Shown: positions 1-11,716, counted from the first letter of the stretch. The stretch is DNA of 64,000 nt from Cladorrhinum sp. PSN259 (GCA_033725935.1 MU867074.1:372001-436000), one strand, 5' to 3'. Numbers and translations: made by a program. Notes: a model not told the origin generated them from the letters alone.

Positions 1-1499
1 CTGATGGGAACAGTTTTTATTTCACTCCTCGGTCCGTATCCGAGTTGGAACCATCTCTGTCTCTTTCGTTCCACTTGCTTCAATGATTTTCTCTATGCAG
101 GAGTCATAAGTGGTCGCAGCATTGAGGCTGCAAGGATGTAAATGGACACCAAAAAATGTGGGGATGCGCCTTTCGATTGACATGAGCTGGGGTCTGACAG
201 GGCCCTGGCTGCAGCGGCCATAGACAAAGGCGCCAACCCCTGTCATCGCCCGCCCAGCATCGCCCACTTTCCCACTACTACCCCGCTGCCGTCCTGCATT
301 CTGCTCCTCAACAAGACTTCCGCGGATGTTCTTCGCGAAACAACAGCTCACGGATCCAGGAAACGGTTTTCTCCACAAAAATACACGAGATCGAGAAATC
401 GACAGAAGCTTGGCGGTTCGACACATAATGGCGTGGTCTCCTCGAGCTAGAGCTGCATTGAAAGGGCGCCTATGTCTATGAGACATTCCGATAATAAAAG
501 CCAGTCTGTCGCTTTCCTCGCATCACCAGGGCGCGGGGAAGAAGCACGTGCCGGAGTTGCCTGTTTTTGCTTCTTATCCCCGTAACAGCCGGTCCGATGA
601 AGAGATCCTTGATGTCGGATTCGGCAGTCAAGATACTTTGGTGATATCGAGGGTGTGATTTGCACATTCATCATTTCTCTAAACCGACGACGTCAATTCC
701 TCGCCCTCTTCTTGCAGGTATGTGCGAAATCTGGAAACGGCATACGCTACAACACCCTTTATTGGGAGATCGACATGGAAGCAGCTAAGATGGATGAGTG
801 AGGCAGTTCTTGTTGGTTGTTTGTTAGTCAGCCCCTCTGTCGGCTGGATGGTTGCACCGGATGATGCTCCTAGATGTGCGCACGCGAGTCTAACTAGTAC
901 TTGGGCCGTGTCTTTGTTGATCGGATATCGAGAGTCGGCAACCGACGGTTGGTAGCGGGTGTGTATATCTGGTCGGTTGCAGATGATCAAGAACAATCTG
1001 CAGCATTATCAAACTCGCAACGTCCTTTCCTCTTTTCGAAGACCGAGTACAACGCCAGGACCGAAACCTGCTGCCAAGAATCTTAGGGTTCTCCGATGAC
1101 GGCCCTCGTTTGTTTGTAGGTTTGCCCATGTCCCGATTGAGAAAAGAAGTACGAAGGGGGGTTCTAGACCACTGTGCTTTGAACTCAGAATACGAATCTG
1201 TTGTTGCCTGATATGAGAACATAAAGTCAAGAGCTGAATGACTGGATTGAACTGAAATAGAAAATAACCTTGGGGTATCTAGAAAAATGCAATGCTGGTC
1301 GCTCTCCTTAACCAAAATATCAGTCTCCCCTGAGAATGTCCTTTTATTTTAACCTTGACCTTGAACTCCATGCGCCATGCTTGTTATTCCCAAAAATTGC
1401 CTTAAACCCCAGACTTTCGAGTCATTATGATTATCGTAGATTTTGTTGCTTTTTTTGTCGTTTCTACGCCGACTCGGCACTTCTTAGCAGAGTCAGGTA
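1..1499. other. Gene-poor stretch, no supported gene
   Basis: Only short overlapping ORFs on both strands, none with a recognisable domain or protein-like composition. It lies downstream (3') of the minus-strand membrane-protein gene that ends at 1500. I see no RNA gene or repeat here. Confidence 0.5.
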
Positions 1500-2692
1500 T
1501 CAAGTCCCAACGGCGACAATTGCTGCGTGTACATCGACAGTCTTGTCGGGGACCACGAGCTTTGTCTGGTTGAAAGGCCCAGCCTTCATGTAACAGTTTC
1601 CCTTGGCTGTAGCCCGCGACGCATTGGCCTTGTTGACCCATTCTGGGATGAAGCTGACGGCCGTGCAGGTTGCCTTTTCCCGAGAGCTTCCAAAGTTGCC
1701 AGGCATAAACATTGTGTATGCTGCGCAAGCGTCCATGCAGGTAGAAAAGCTGCTGGCGAAAAGCGAGTATATCGGTTCTCCTTCTGCGTCTCGATTGCAG
1801 TATCGAGTGAACTTTACCGATCCAAATTCTGTAACGTCTCTGATGTTAGCTCCATATCCTGACCAAAGGAGAACAAAAAAGGGTACTCACGGGAGTATGC
1901 CACATAGGTCGACCCATTAGTGGCCCTCGTCGTCTCCGCACAGCCATCATCTATAGAAGCCAGCGAGGTTGGGGTAGCAGTGAACGTCGACGTCGTTACT
2001 ACAACCGTGCTTGTTGCGATTGAGTTATTGCGTGCACTCGCCAGTTGATTCGCATTTTCGTTAGCGCGTTGCGACTCGATGCCCGTGGCAGCCGACAGAG
2101 CAATGACAGCAGCGGAAAGAAGGGCGATAATGCATGACAACACAAACACTAGAATACTACAGCCACATACTCTCATGGCAAGCAACGGTACTGGCTTGTT
2201 TGGTTTATTTGGTGCTGCTGTCCCCACTGCAACCGTCAACGTTGCCGCTGACACAGCTGGCTGGGCATGCGAGCTATATGGCGACGCTAGGTATGTAGAT
2301 GAAGGGGCTGAATGTGCCGTCTCGAACGGATTTTCAGGTTTGGTAGCGTCGGTAGTCTCTTGTAAGTGGTGAGTATCGGTATATGGGAGAGGGTGAGGCT
2401 GTTGATACGCATGTTGTTGTTGTTGTTGCCGCTCCTGCCATGATTGATTTTGTTGATCATATGTCGGGTGCTGCTGCTGCCATTGATGACTTTGCTGGTT
2501 ATATGTTTGATGCTGTTGACCGTATGGTTGGGTTTGGTTTTGGGCCTGGTAGAGCTGCTGTTGCTGCCCACGTTGGTCATATAACTGATTCGGGTATTGC
2601 TGAGGCTCTCTCAGAGGTGCAACTTCTGGGTAATCTTGTCGAGTGGGCTCTGGCCCAGTATCATACTTCACCAGCATCAAGCATGTCAGCAT
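1500..2692 (-). CDS. PolyQ single-pass membrane protein with Cys-containing ectodomain
   Basis: Two exons, 2692..1891 and 1828..1500, joined over a 62-nt intron (donor GTGAGT, branch GCTAAC, acceptor TTACAG); 376 aa. The N-terminal third (about residues 35-95) is very rich in Gln with Tyr/His, from CAA/CAG runs. One strong hydrophobic segment (about 172-196) follows a short basic stretch, then a Thr/Ser-rich ectodomain with six Cys, spaced in a way that recalls fungal apple/PAN-like ectodomains (CMDAC ... CTAV ... NCYMKAG). No signal peptide is visible, so a type II-like topology, Q-rich tail inside and Cys-rich part outside, is inferred. The second exon restores an open frame and adds four of the Cys. 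The start could also be the in-frame ATG at 2677. The specific function is unknown; this kind of protein is common and fast-evolving in Pezizomycotina. Confidence 0.72.
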
Positions 2693-3059
2693 CTCTCTTG
2701 AAAGAAAGCGCGGAGGAATGGTCCTACAGTGGCGGCCATCGTATAGCCGTACGGGTAAGTGCTCGACATTCCTTAAAGAAAGCGAGAAGAGCCGAGTAGG
2801 GCAGAAATGAAAGAGGGGTAGACTCGGAAGAATGAGGTGATAGTCTCTAGTCAGACAAGATGATCGGCGACGGGGAAGAGAAACGGCTGGACAGGTCTGC
2901 GGCACGGAACTCTCAGCAGAGGGTTAACATGTGGGTGTGAAGCAGAGAGGTTCGCGATCCTTTCGGAATGCGCCCAAACCGGGGCCCTTTCCGCTAGTCT
3001 CATGTCTTCGAAGTGACAGGGGTGACACTGCGCTTCGCCTCCCATTCGATGTTTTCTTT
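2693..3059. other. Upstream region of the polyQ membrane protein
   Basis: Non-coding stretch between the membrane-protein start and the relic at 3060-3269. It probably holds the promoter and leader of the minus-strand gene. No recognisable ORF. Confidence 0.4.
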
Positions 3060-3269
3060 AGCATCTTCTCGGCTACAAAGCGCTAATCCCGCATCCACTG
3101 TTGTTGCGCAGATGGTCAAGATAAAATATTGATGGCATACTTCTGACAACGCCATTCGTTGGGATACGTTATTAACCATGATACCAACAGCCAGCAGGTT
3201 TAAAACCCATGTCAAGTACCAGCGCAATTTCACACCAAATGTATACGTGCTTCTTCCAGTATCCAAGTA
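3060..3269 (-). pseudogene. Possible relic of a fungal integral membrane protein family
   Basis: A minus-strand open frame contains two closely spaced hydrophobic segments preceded by a Tyr-Thr-Phe-Gly-Val / Trp-Tyr-Leu-Thr-Trp pattern. It resembles the N-terminal end of a common Pezizomycotina multi-pass membrane family that begins with a YGLGxRxGxYLQW-like motif. The frame stops about 25 residues past the second hydrophobic segment (at 3000), no in-frame ATG lies close upstream, and no further membrane segments follow downstream. This suggests a truncated copy, although missed exons are possible. The family link is from memory of the pattern and is weak. Confidence 0.28.
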
Positions 3270-4588
3270 TTGAACACTTGCGTGATGAGGAGGTGGGATG
3301 AATAAGGTTGCCGCGCACACCCTCAACCCTGCAAGCTGAACATAGGGCGACCACTTGGCAGGATGCAAATCCTTCCGCGTGGTTGAAACCCTACTCCGTA
3401 ATCTGTAGTTCAACCTTATGGACGGTAAGATGATGAGAGTCAACTTGAATATTCCTTCCAAATTCTGCCCAAACGCAGCCTAACTCTCCTTTCTCTTATT
3501 ACTTCGGCACTGCAGAGAGTACTCAGCGATCACAGAAGGCGTGGTAATTGGCGAGCCGACAGCATCTTCAATTGAGGATTGGCGTCTTGGGGCAAAGCAG
3601 CAACCATCCCGATGAGACGGCCAGGTTTTAAGCCCTTTCAGGCGAATGAAACGATTCGTAGGTGCTGTGTGCCGTAAATTCGCTGCAGCTCTGCACATGG
3701 GAGGCGCCTTCCGCATGCGAAGGGAAGCGGAGAGCAGCGAGCGTAGTACCTGATGTAGGCTCTTCTAATCAAGAATGCGGTGGGAAATGCGCATTCAAGG
3801 AGGACAGGCCATTGACGGTCTTTCCAAGTTGGGTTTAGGTTTGCGTTGGGAGCTTTTGAGGAAGGAGAGACTTTGACGACCACGGGATGGGCTCCACCAT
3901 CGAAAACCTATAAAACCCCCTTTCTGACGAGCAACCTTCCTTCTTTCATCCAACAACGCTTCCGTTGCCATCACCAAACATTGGATGCAAAGTTCGGACC
4001 AGAAAAAAGTCCCATCTGAATGTACCCTGCCAAGCAACCGGACGCATTGTCCCTGTGGCCCTGTAGATCTCCCTGCCTTGGCATCTGTTGAGATTGTTGA
4101 ACTCTCGGCAATCATCCCCAAATGTTTTGTCAACCACAGCTCTGCGTGAACGTGTGAAATGAGCCGCTGGTCGCCAAGTACGATAGACCGGTTCAATGAC
4201 ATGAACAACCGTGGAAAACCACGCCCTTTTGACCCAGTAAAGATAGCCAAGCCGCAGCTTCTGTGTTTCACTCAGCCGACGGGAGTATGCCAAGAGCTGA
4301 GCAGCCCCCAAACACCCCGCGATCCAACAATGCCGCGCGTGTCATGGGGCATCATTTGTCCTCCCATCTTGCCCGAACTTCGTGCTTCAAGGTTAGAAAT
4401 AGTATCATTTACGGCTTTTTGTAGTCAAAAGTATCCCATAATCTTATTTTCCCGAATATTGAACCACTGCAGGCCACTGAGTCTAGTTATCACTTCACTC
4501 TTGTTTCTAACTCACTCATCTCTCCATCATCCCCCCACTCCGGGCCTTCCCGGTCCTCGTCCGAGTCGTCCATCACATAACAGCAAAA
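3270..4588. other. Gene-poor stretch with FlbE-like promoter
   Basis: Overlapping minus-strand ORFs (3795-4311) have no recognised similarity. The last 200 bases before 4589 are pyrimidine-rich, with many CTCACTC/CCATC patches, as expected for the leader of the plus-strand gene. Confidence 0.4.
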
Positions 4589-5107
4589 ATGCCCACATAC
4601 CTAGCCCACGGCTTTCGATGGCACCGCCAATCAATCATAATCCACAGCATAGTGCACGACCTCGACGACTGCTCACCCGACTGGATTGCTTCTCCTAACT
4701 CGTCCGCCTGCCTTTTGGGGTCATTCTCTAAGCTTTACAACCTCAACACTGCACAACTCAAGCTATTAGAGGAATATGACACCGCAAACTTAACTACGTC
4801 CTCGGCTGCGCATGCCTATGTGGCTGATCATGTGGTGCGGGTTGATTTGAGTTGCGATGTGGGTGACGAAATAAAAAAATACGACGGGAAGGATGGTGTC
4901 TTGGAGAAATTGAGAGATGAGATTGAAAAAGGGGAGGATGTGAAGTGGTATGTGATTGTTTGTGGTGATGAGGAGAGGGATTGGCCTGGGAAGAATGAAG
5001 AGGATGAAGAGGAGGAAGAAAAGGACGAAGAAGAAGAGGAAGAAGAAGGGGCGGCTGAAGATGGCGGGCAGCGGAAAGCCGGCGACGGTAGTAAAGAGGC
5101 GAGGTGA
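4589..5107 (+). CDS. flbE: FlbE-like developmental (conidiation) regulator
   Basis: Single exon, 172 aa, ATG in a good context (gcaaaaATG). The N-terminus matches the fungus-specific FlbE family: it opens MPTYLAHGFRWHRQ, continues with an LDDCSPDW motif, then an EEYD block, a HAYVADHVV block and WYVIVCGDEERDWP at about residues 119-132. In Aspergillus, FlbE acts at hyphal tips with the bZIP factor FlbB to induce brlA and conidiation. From residue 133 the protein becomes an almost pure Glu/Asp tract followed by a short basic Gly-rich end, shorter than in the Aspergillus protein. The acidic tract comes from a GA-rich stretch (about 4995-5055). The family call rests on the conserved N-terminal block; orthology versus paralogy cannot be settled here. 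Confidence 0.78.
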   Translation: MPTYLAHGFRWHRQSIIIHSIVHDLDDCSPDWIASPNSSACLLGSFSKLYNLNTAQLKLLEEYDTANLTTSSAAHAYVADHVVRVDLSCDVGDEIKKYDGKDGVLEKLRDEIEKGEDVKWYVIVCGDEERDWPGKNEEDEEEEEKDEEEEEEEGAAEDGGQRKAGDGSKEAR

Positions 5108-8044
5108 TAGGTGCTGGGTGAACGAGGGTAGGATTCCTCCATCATGAGTGTAAAAACTTTGAAGGCTCTGAATTCAAGAAGATCCTTTCAGGTTTAAAAG
5201 ATACACCCGATATTATGATGTCTAAATGGGGGTGGCCTTCGACATCAGTTATATGGGGAGGGAGTGTAGCGGTGTATTCGTTGAGGGCTCAAGTTTGGAA
5301 TGATCGTTGTTGCTAGCCGATACCGTCGGCAGCCATGTCAAATTACTGATTCTTGTCGATATACATGGATTCCAATCTTCCCGGTCCATCATTCTGTCTC
5401 TCCACCTTTAAATGTACACTCCCACCGTCTCTAGGAGAATCTGACTATGATAGTACAGCTACTGTCTCGTCGGCTGCCTACCTCAAGGCTCTCTGTACCT
5501 GTCCGCTACTCCATCTTGGCAAAGGCTGCTTCACTCCCAATATGGTTCAACCTGACCCAGGACCGGAAGAAGTCAGGAATCGTGACCATCCACGAGTGTC
5601 AGACACTCATGCCAAGATGAAGTAAGCTACGAAGCCGACGCCAGATAAAGTAGCAGAGCTTCATATCGGGTTCTCAAGACAAAAGAGGCATCCTTATGAA
5701 GCAGCTCTCACACCGCACAGAACTGACATTAGGTACTCCTTAATCTTGGGTGTCTATGAGAGCAAAAGGCACGATTTGCTTCTTGCCATTGTGCGGTCAA
5801 ATCCTCAGCGATAGGCGACGGGAATATGAACACTCCCTTGGTTGAACACGATGTTTGCCTGTGATGCTAGTCAATGTCCATCAAGGTGTTTAGGCGTCGT
5901 TGCTGTGCATCGGGACTTGCCGCCCCACCCTTGCAGTAAGTTCATGGGCAGCATAGCGCTCGCTGACATCATAGCCCATGATTTGAGATCATAATCATTA
6001 ATGGGAAGCAGCTCGTGAGACGTTGCCCTCTAACCCCCTATACTATAGTAGAATCAATGCTTGCTTCAGCCAGAGAGCAGACAGGTTGTTACTCTGACTG
6101 GGAGTTGGCTTATCCGGGTTCTCGGCATTCACAGTCAGTGATGTAGTTGATAGGGGGGCTGGCGGAAAGGGGGGTCACCAGACCCATGAACTCGTCAAGG
6201 GGGCTGCCAGGTTGTCTCCCCAGGATGGTTGATTGCCTCGGCATTGGTAATAGCTCGTGCATTGCTATCAATTGGAACACGCGAAATGCAATGGGGATGC
6301 AATAAAAGAGGAATCAATACAGTATCGGATATGGGACCTCACCACGTCCCTTATCAAGCTCCGAATGGAAGCTCTTATCGTGTTCTTATCAACGGCCTCC
6401 GATGCAACACTACTGGGGAAGTTGGAGAGCGCCTGGAAAACAAAGCAACTGTTGGTCAGTTGGCCTGTGGGTTGAGTCGGTGACTGAATCGCGTCATCGG
6501 ACTTTCTGGGATGATAAACATTCCTTGCAAGACACGCCGGAGTCGACCGGAAAGCTCTTGATTCAATGGTTCAACTGATTGAGGTGCCCGAGGTGGACAA
6601 GCAACCTGGAATGAGCCAAGCCTTTGGAGATGCATCTGGATTAAACATGGGCGGGTCTTGGCGGGAGATTGTGGGGGTTCCTGCAGGTCTCCACGCCTGG
6701 CAACATGCAACTCATAGCGCGCGTCCACCGAGTCCCGTGGTCCCTTTTCCATCTTCAACTCGACAAAGAGATCTGAGGCTGTGGTCGGAAAGCCAGTGAC
6801 GGCACTTGTCCTACCCACCAGCGGTGTGGCAGCTCGGCCACTCCCTGGCTGGAACTCCGCCCATCGATGACGAGACGGTTTCGGTTTGCAATTCCTCAGT
6901 TTCCGTGCGTCAATCGCAAGATGCGATTGGGAGCCCCCCCAGACTTTGTAATCTGGACGGGAGTCGTAGTCCTAGTAACGGATAAGACGGGTTTCAACTT
7001 CGGGCTTGAATTCCCAGGTTACCCCAGATGACGCCGTCACCGGAAAACACAGTTCACCCCTACTAATGAAGCGGCGCTGGCTTGGAAACGGGGGCTGCTT
7101 TCGATGTTTCAACAGCGCTAAGCAGGTTTGGTTGAGAGCATTCCATCATTTCAATCCTTCCGTGCTCCTCTCCTTAAGAAAACAAACGAGGCCATGTTTT
7201 GGAGCCAAGAATAGACTTGGTCACCCGGTTTCGCCGGTGCCTCCTGCCAACCGCTTTGGGTGGTCTCAGAGGAGCCGGCCAAAGGAGTCATCCGCCTGGC
7301 TGAAGCGGTCACTCACCACACCCCACCGTCACCGTCACCGCTCACGTTGATGCCCACGCCCCCCAGCTCGTCCTTATCTGCCGGGTAGGCAATTCCAAAC
7401 AGGAGCAATTCCGATAAGTCGGTTACCGATAAGTCCCCGTTGCAGGTCAACGTGATACCTATCTCGAGAACGGCTCCGAGCTATCCAAGGTATGTATATC
7501 TGGGCTTTCTTTGAGCTGGTCAGAGGCCTCTCTTTGTCTCCTTCTCCCCTTCTCTCCTGCTTTCTTCCCCGTATACAAAGCACCAAACTACACACTGTAG
7601 GGTCCCTACCTAATAACTTCAATCCGTGACAACCTGTCCTGCCGCTCATTCGAGCTAGCTTACCTCTTTCGTCATCTTCTTGTTCTTTATCGCGATTGCT
7701 ACCGAGTAGTCACCCCTGCTCCGCCCATCACTGGTACCTACCTCAAGTTCCCTACCTCTTCCCTGTCTGAGTCACTCGGCCAAACCTCTACATCTACCCT
7801 CTCCTCTCTACCGACTTCCTAGATTCCTAAATCCCAGACATCTGCTTTTACTTTTCTGCCGCGCCCAGTTGCGTCTACATATATTAATCACACTCACCAT
7901 CACACTCACCACCACTGCTCCGCCTCTCAGCATCACTAGAGGCCTGCTACCATCACAGTCGCGCCCGTCACAACTCGATATACACCTTTTCCATCATCAC
8001 TACCTCTATTTTCAAGAGCCATTAGGCCTGTGAAGAGCGCAAAC
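5108..8044. other. Long gene-poor stretch ending in a pyrimidine-rich leader
   Basis: About 2.9 kb with only short, composition-driven ORFs and nothing recognisable. The last 550 bases (about 7490-8040) are strongly C/T-rich, including two close copies of CACACTCACCA near 7888-7912. This is typical of a long promoter plus 5' leader for the gene starting at 8045. Confidence 0.45.
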
Positions 8045-8698
8045 ATGCCCGCACACTCATACAACATGGCTGCCCAGGTTTCTGCCGAGGGCTTACACAC
8101 GACCGCCGAGGCCGCTCGTGATATCCGACAAGCCGGCACAGAACGCAAGCGTGACAAAGACCACACCTCCAAGTGGTCACATGGCCAACGCGATCCCCAG
8201 GTTGGCACCAAGTTTCGCCCAAACAAGCTCCACGCCGGGCCCCCAAAGCCTCATTCAAACATGGTCAAGTGCCGAGCTCACTGGAACGCTCCCCAAACCC
8301 AATTTCGTACAAAGCTGCACGCCAAGTACGAGATCGACGACTGCAGAATCTCCAAATCCACCTCTGGAGACTGGTACAAGACTGCTGTTTCTCCTATCGC
8401 AACACGTGCGTCTTCCTTTTCAAACTCGAGTAACGATCCGTTCCTGTACAGCTTCGACAGGAACGACACCCCGGGCCGTCCTCTGAGTCTCGCTGCTTTT
8501 GTGAAAGCTCCGTCGGGGCAGGAAACCGAGAAGCTGGTTAAGAAGGAGTACGCGGTCATTGACGCAACCGGGGAGAATGTATTAAGTGGACGCAAAGCAA
8601 CAAGAATGTTGAGGACCGGACAACTGTCAGCGGGTGGGTCAGCACAGGTGTCTCAAGAGAAGAGTTTCCTTGATGACGAGGGGTTTGAGCTTCTCTGA
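8045..8698 (+). CDS. Conserved fungal hypothetical protein
   Basis: Single exon, 217 aa. The ATG at 8045 (caaacATGCCC) is preferred because the 15 codons upstream contain no ATG. The N-terminal half is basic and polar, without a domain I recognise. The C-terminal half has the pattern of a Pezizomycotina orphan family: a DPFLYSFDRNDTPGRPLSL block, then ETEKLVKKEYAVIDATGE, GRKATRMLR and a terminal acidic DDEGFELL. No signal peptide or membrane segment is present. I know of no function for this family. The C-terminal conservation and the intact frame after a long CT-rich leader argue for a real, expressed gene. Confidence 0.68.
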   Translation: MPAHSYNMAAQVSAEGLHTTAEAARDIRQAGTERKRDKDHTSKWSHGQRDPQVGTKFRPNKLHAGPPKPHSNMVKCRAHWNAPQTQFRTKLHAKYEIDDCRISKSTSGDWYKTAVSPIATRASSFSNSSNDPFLYSFDRNDTPGRPLSLAAFVKAPSGQETEKLVKKEYAVIDATGENVLSGRKATRMLRTGQLSAGGSAQVSQEKSFLDDEGFELL

Positions 8699-9659
8699 GG
8701 TCATTGTTCATTATCCTTTTCTGTGCGGATGGGGGCATTGCATTTTCTCAGCCTACAAATGATAGCGTGGGATACGGCAGGCGTTTTTGGTCTTCTGGAA
8801 TTGTCAGCACGGGTTGTTAGCAGAACGCATGGCGCGGAGGTATATAGGCATACTAGGTAGTAGATTCGCATACACAACGGTTGACATGCATTAATGATTT
8901 CCGCGCATTCGCCATCATTTATAATACCATTATTCAAATCCATTCAAATACATGAATCAATATACGACTGGCAGGACACGTGAAATTGGAAATTATGAAC
9001 ACCACAACAGCAAGACATTTTACTTGGCTTTGACATTGGATGGAAGAGACCATGAGAGATGGAGAAAATAATAGCATATTAGTAGCGGGACTGTATGAGA
9101 TGAGTCTCGTTTGAAGTGGGGCATGTACTGTACAAATATTGTTAGCTGGTAAAAATACACATGTTGAGTTAGGATGCGGTTGGATGAACATGATTTCAAG
9201 ACTAATTACATGTTGTTTTTTTTCTACAGAAAGTCGAACTGTGCTTCTTACAGGTGTGGGTATCATTTTAGGCGATGTTTGATATATATGTTTTCAAAGT
9301 TGATCTCCTCTGATCTAGTTAGTGATGTTGGTTCGTGGATTGGAAGTGTCTGCTTAGCTTACTTGAGGAATGCTCTCATTCAATTCTGAGATTGCCAAAC
9401 AGATCCTGGACAATCATGAGTCTGAGTGAGTCGGCCGGCCAAGATACCAAGCGTTTGTGGTAATTTGTTGGACTGTAACGGGCTCATGACTCAACCGGCG
9501 AGTGAGAGAATCCTCGCACGGATATGCGGCATTTGGAGCTTGTGGCGTCCAATGGCTTAATGGGGGTGTAGATAGAGCGCGCCCGTACGAAACTGGGAAC
9601 GCTCCTCTAAACGTTTGGCCAGGGCAGACTGATAGACACTCGTCTACAGGATTTACTCC
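8699..9659. other. Intergenic, A/T-richer convergent region
   Basis: Lies between the 3' ends of the orphan at 8698 (+) and the C6 factor at 9660 (-), so it should hold both terminators. It is noticeably A/T-rich around 8900-9400. No supported ORF. Confidence 0.45.
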
Positions 9660-10769
9660 TCATCCAAAAGAACGACCCATAAGTAATTCGTAATAGGCTC
9701 TTTGCTCGGATTCGCTGCCGAGTGAAGGGTCAAAGTCTGGGTCATTGGTTTCTGGAAAAGGTTCTGGATTGGACCCCATGCTGTAGAAATCTGCCAAAGT
9801 CTCGTCTGGTGCAAAACCGAGTGAGGCGAGAGTTTGGGAGGTTCTCAAGGCGCTATTAGGGATGTTAGTAAGAAGTGCTGCGATCAGGATGGGGAGGAGA
9901 GTTAGACATACGCTTGGGCTGCGTCCCTTGCTACGATATCTGAAAGGCTGGCCGAATCCTTTGGTTGGAAGGGTGAGCCAAGCTGGGCGAGCTGAATAGG
10001 GGTTCGTGGTTGCTCTGGCATGATATAGCTTGAGGCACATTGGCTCCTTGGCCCCGGTGATGGTGCTGGCGCTGGTGGCTGCAAAATCCGCTTGGCCGGT
10101 GGTGGGCGGATTTCAGATATCTCCTCGGCGGCAACCTCCTCCTCCTCCTCAACCTCCCGCGACGGCAAGCCATTGTTATCTGTGGCGGCTTGAGGTGTTG
10201 GGCCATTGTGACCAAAAAATGCCTTGAACACGGAGCTTTGCTGCCACTTGTTTATGAGGGCCTCCTGCTGGTTAGAGTCTTTTATGGCAGCACACATGCT
10301 CTTCCCCGCACTGCCTCGCAGATGGCCCTCTATCAGGGCGTCGAGGCCAGGAATAGCATCGAGGACGGCACCCCAGGCTGCAGCACTCTCTTTGTATGTG
10401 TTGAGAGCGGTGCGGTACCCCTTTTGTGGTCCGCGTCGCTTTGTTGGACGCAGGTACAGACACGGCTTGTTGTGTTTTGTACATACACTGCACTTGGGCT
10501 TCCCATTGTCACATGGCTGGTGATTGACATGGCAAAAGTCACAACTATCGGTTCCTTAGTTTGCCATTGATGAGATGAGGTAAGAGGCAGGGAGAAATGG
10601 GATGAAAAACCTACGCTCGGGAAGCCTTCTTTCTCTTCCGGGGATTCACCGGAGCCTCGCTTCCGGCGTCGGCGCCGGTGTCACTGGCCGGGGGAGGAGG
10701 TGGCGATGGGGGTGGCTCGGTCTGGCCGAATTCACCGCCAATTGCTAGGTCTTGGGGGTTGAACTCCAT
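9660..10769 (-). CDS. Small Zn(II)2Cys6 transcription factor
   Basis: Three exons, 10769..10615, 10544..9912 and 9852..9660 (introns of 70 and 59 nt; donors GTAGGT and GTATGT), giving 326 aa. The first intron splits the codon just before the zinc cluster. After splicing the cluster is C53-x2-C56-x6-C63-x6-C70-x2-C73-x6-C80, a perfect Zn2Cys6 binuclear cluster. It is preceded by a PRKRKK basic patch and followed by a KRRGPQKGYR linker like that of several fungal regulators. Residues about 100-150 form a predicted helical segment (ESAAAWGAVLDAIPGLDALI). The rest is a Pro- and acid-rich region with no large fungal-TF middle homology domain, so it is short for the class. Target genes are unknown. 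The start at 10769 was chosen as the last ATG before the Pro-rich N-terminus; upstream ATGs in the same frame are possible. Confidence 0.85.
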
Positions 10770-11716
10770 GTTGTTGAACCGACGCGAGATAAATGAAATG
10801 CGATGACCCCATATGCTCGGGCAGCTATAACCAGGAATCACAACGTATCAATGTAATTTCGCCAATACAGAGTCCGCAGCATACACCACCGGTCAGAGGT
10901 TTGATACTGCTGCGCATAGGTTGTTGGAGAAAAGCCGCCCCCGAGCTCGCGGAGACACCAACCAGGAATTGAGCTAAAAATTGAGTGACAGCAAAGCCGC
11001 GGGGCACCGGGGGCCTTGCATCCGGAGAACTTGACACCCCGACCGACCCAATGCCCCGGAGTCCACTGTATTTTACAGCGGGAGTAGGGTGAATATCAAC
11101 GTGACTAGTTCACCAGGTCCATTCTCCCAACTTCATGTCGACGTATATTGATACTTGGCCGGGAGAGAAAAATTGCGTCAAGGTGTCTCCAGATATCCGT
11201 TTCGGTTCATGCCGCATCTTGATCAAACAAGATTCCCATGTGAAATAAAATCTTCAATTCCCCCTCAAGCGGGGAATAAACACAGACCCCGCTATCCCCG
11301 GGAATCTGGCCGGGTACCCCCCAGGTGCCGCAGTCGCAACGTTGAATGTGGGGTGGTTATCGTCTCTTTTTTGACACTGCAGGGTCTACATTTTCCCGCC
11401 TTCCAATCCCGACCGATCTGCCGATTATTCAATGTGAGAATGCTGAATCGGGCTTTTGAACTGCGGCCTGATGAATTTGCTGTTGTAAGAGAGACGGTAT
11501 TTGGCTCTTGAAGATCGAGTCCTCCATTTTCCCTCCTTCTTGACACTAGATATTCGCAGCTTTGATGATCATCTCATTAGCATTCATTCACTCATTCATT
11601 CGCTTCTGATTCGCTAAACATTATTCTCAGGGGCTGACATATCCATCGACACAAGAAGAGCCGGGAGTTGGGGTTTTGGTCTATACTCCGGACATATCTA
11701 ACAAGTTTGGACGAGA
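10770..11716. other. Divergent promoter region, C6 factor / quinate-repressor gene
   Basis: About 950 bases between two divergently transcribed regulators (minus-strand start 10769, plus-strand start 11717). A short repeat of CATTCATTCACTCATTC type lies near 11580-11600, in the plus-strand leader. No supported ORF. Confidence 0.5.

Noticed and set aside
3795..4311. Overlapping minus-strand ORFs of 158 and 121 codons
   Set aside because: Two frames overlap, neither has a known motif or membrane/globular pattern; they sit in a promoter-like region.
4828..5145. Poly-Ser minus-strand ORF
   Set aside because: Mirror image of the GAA/GAG tract of the FlbE-like gene.
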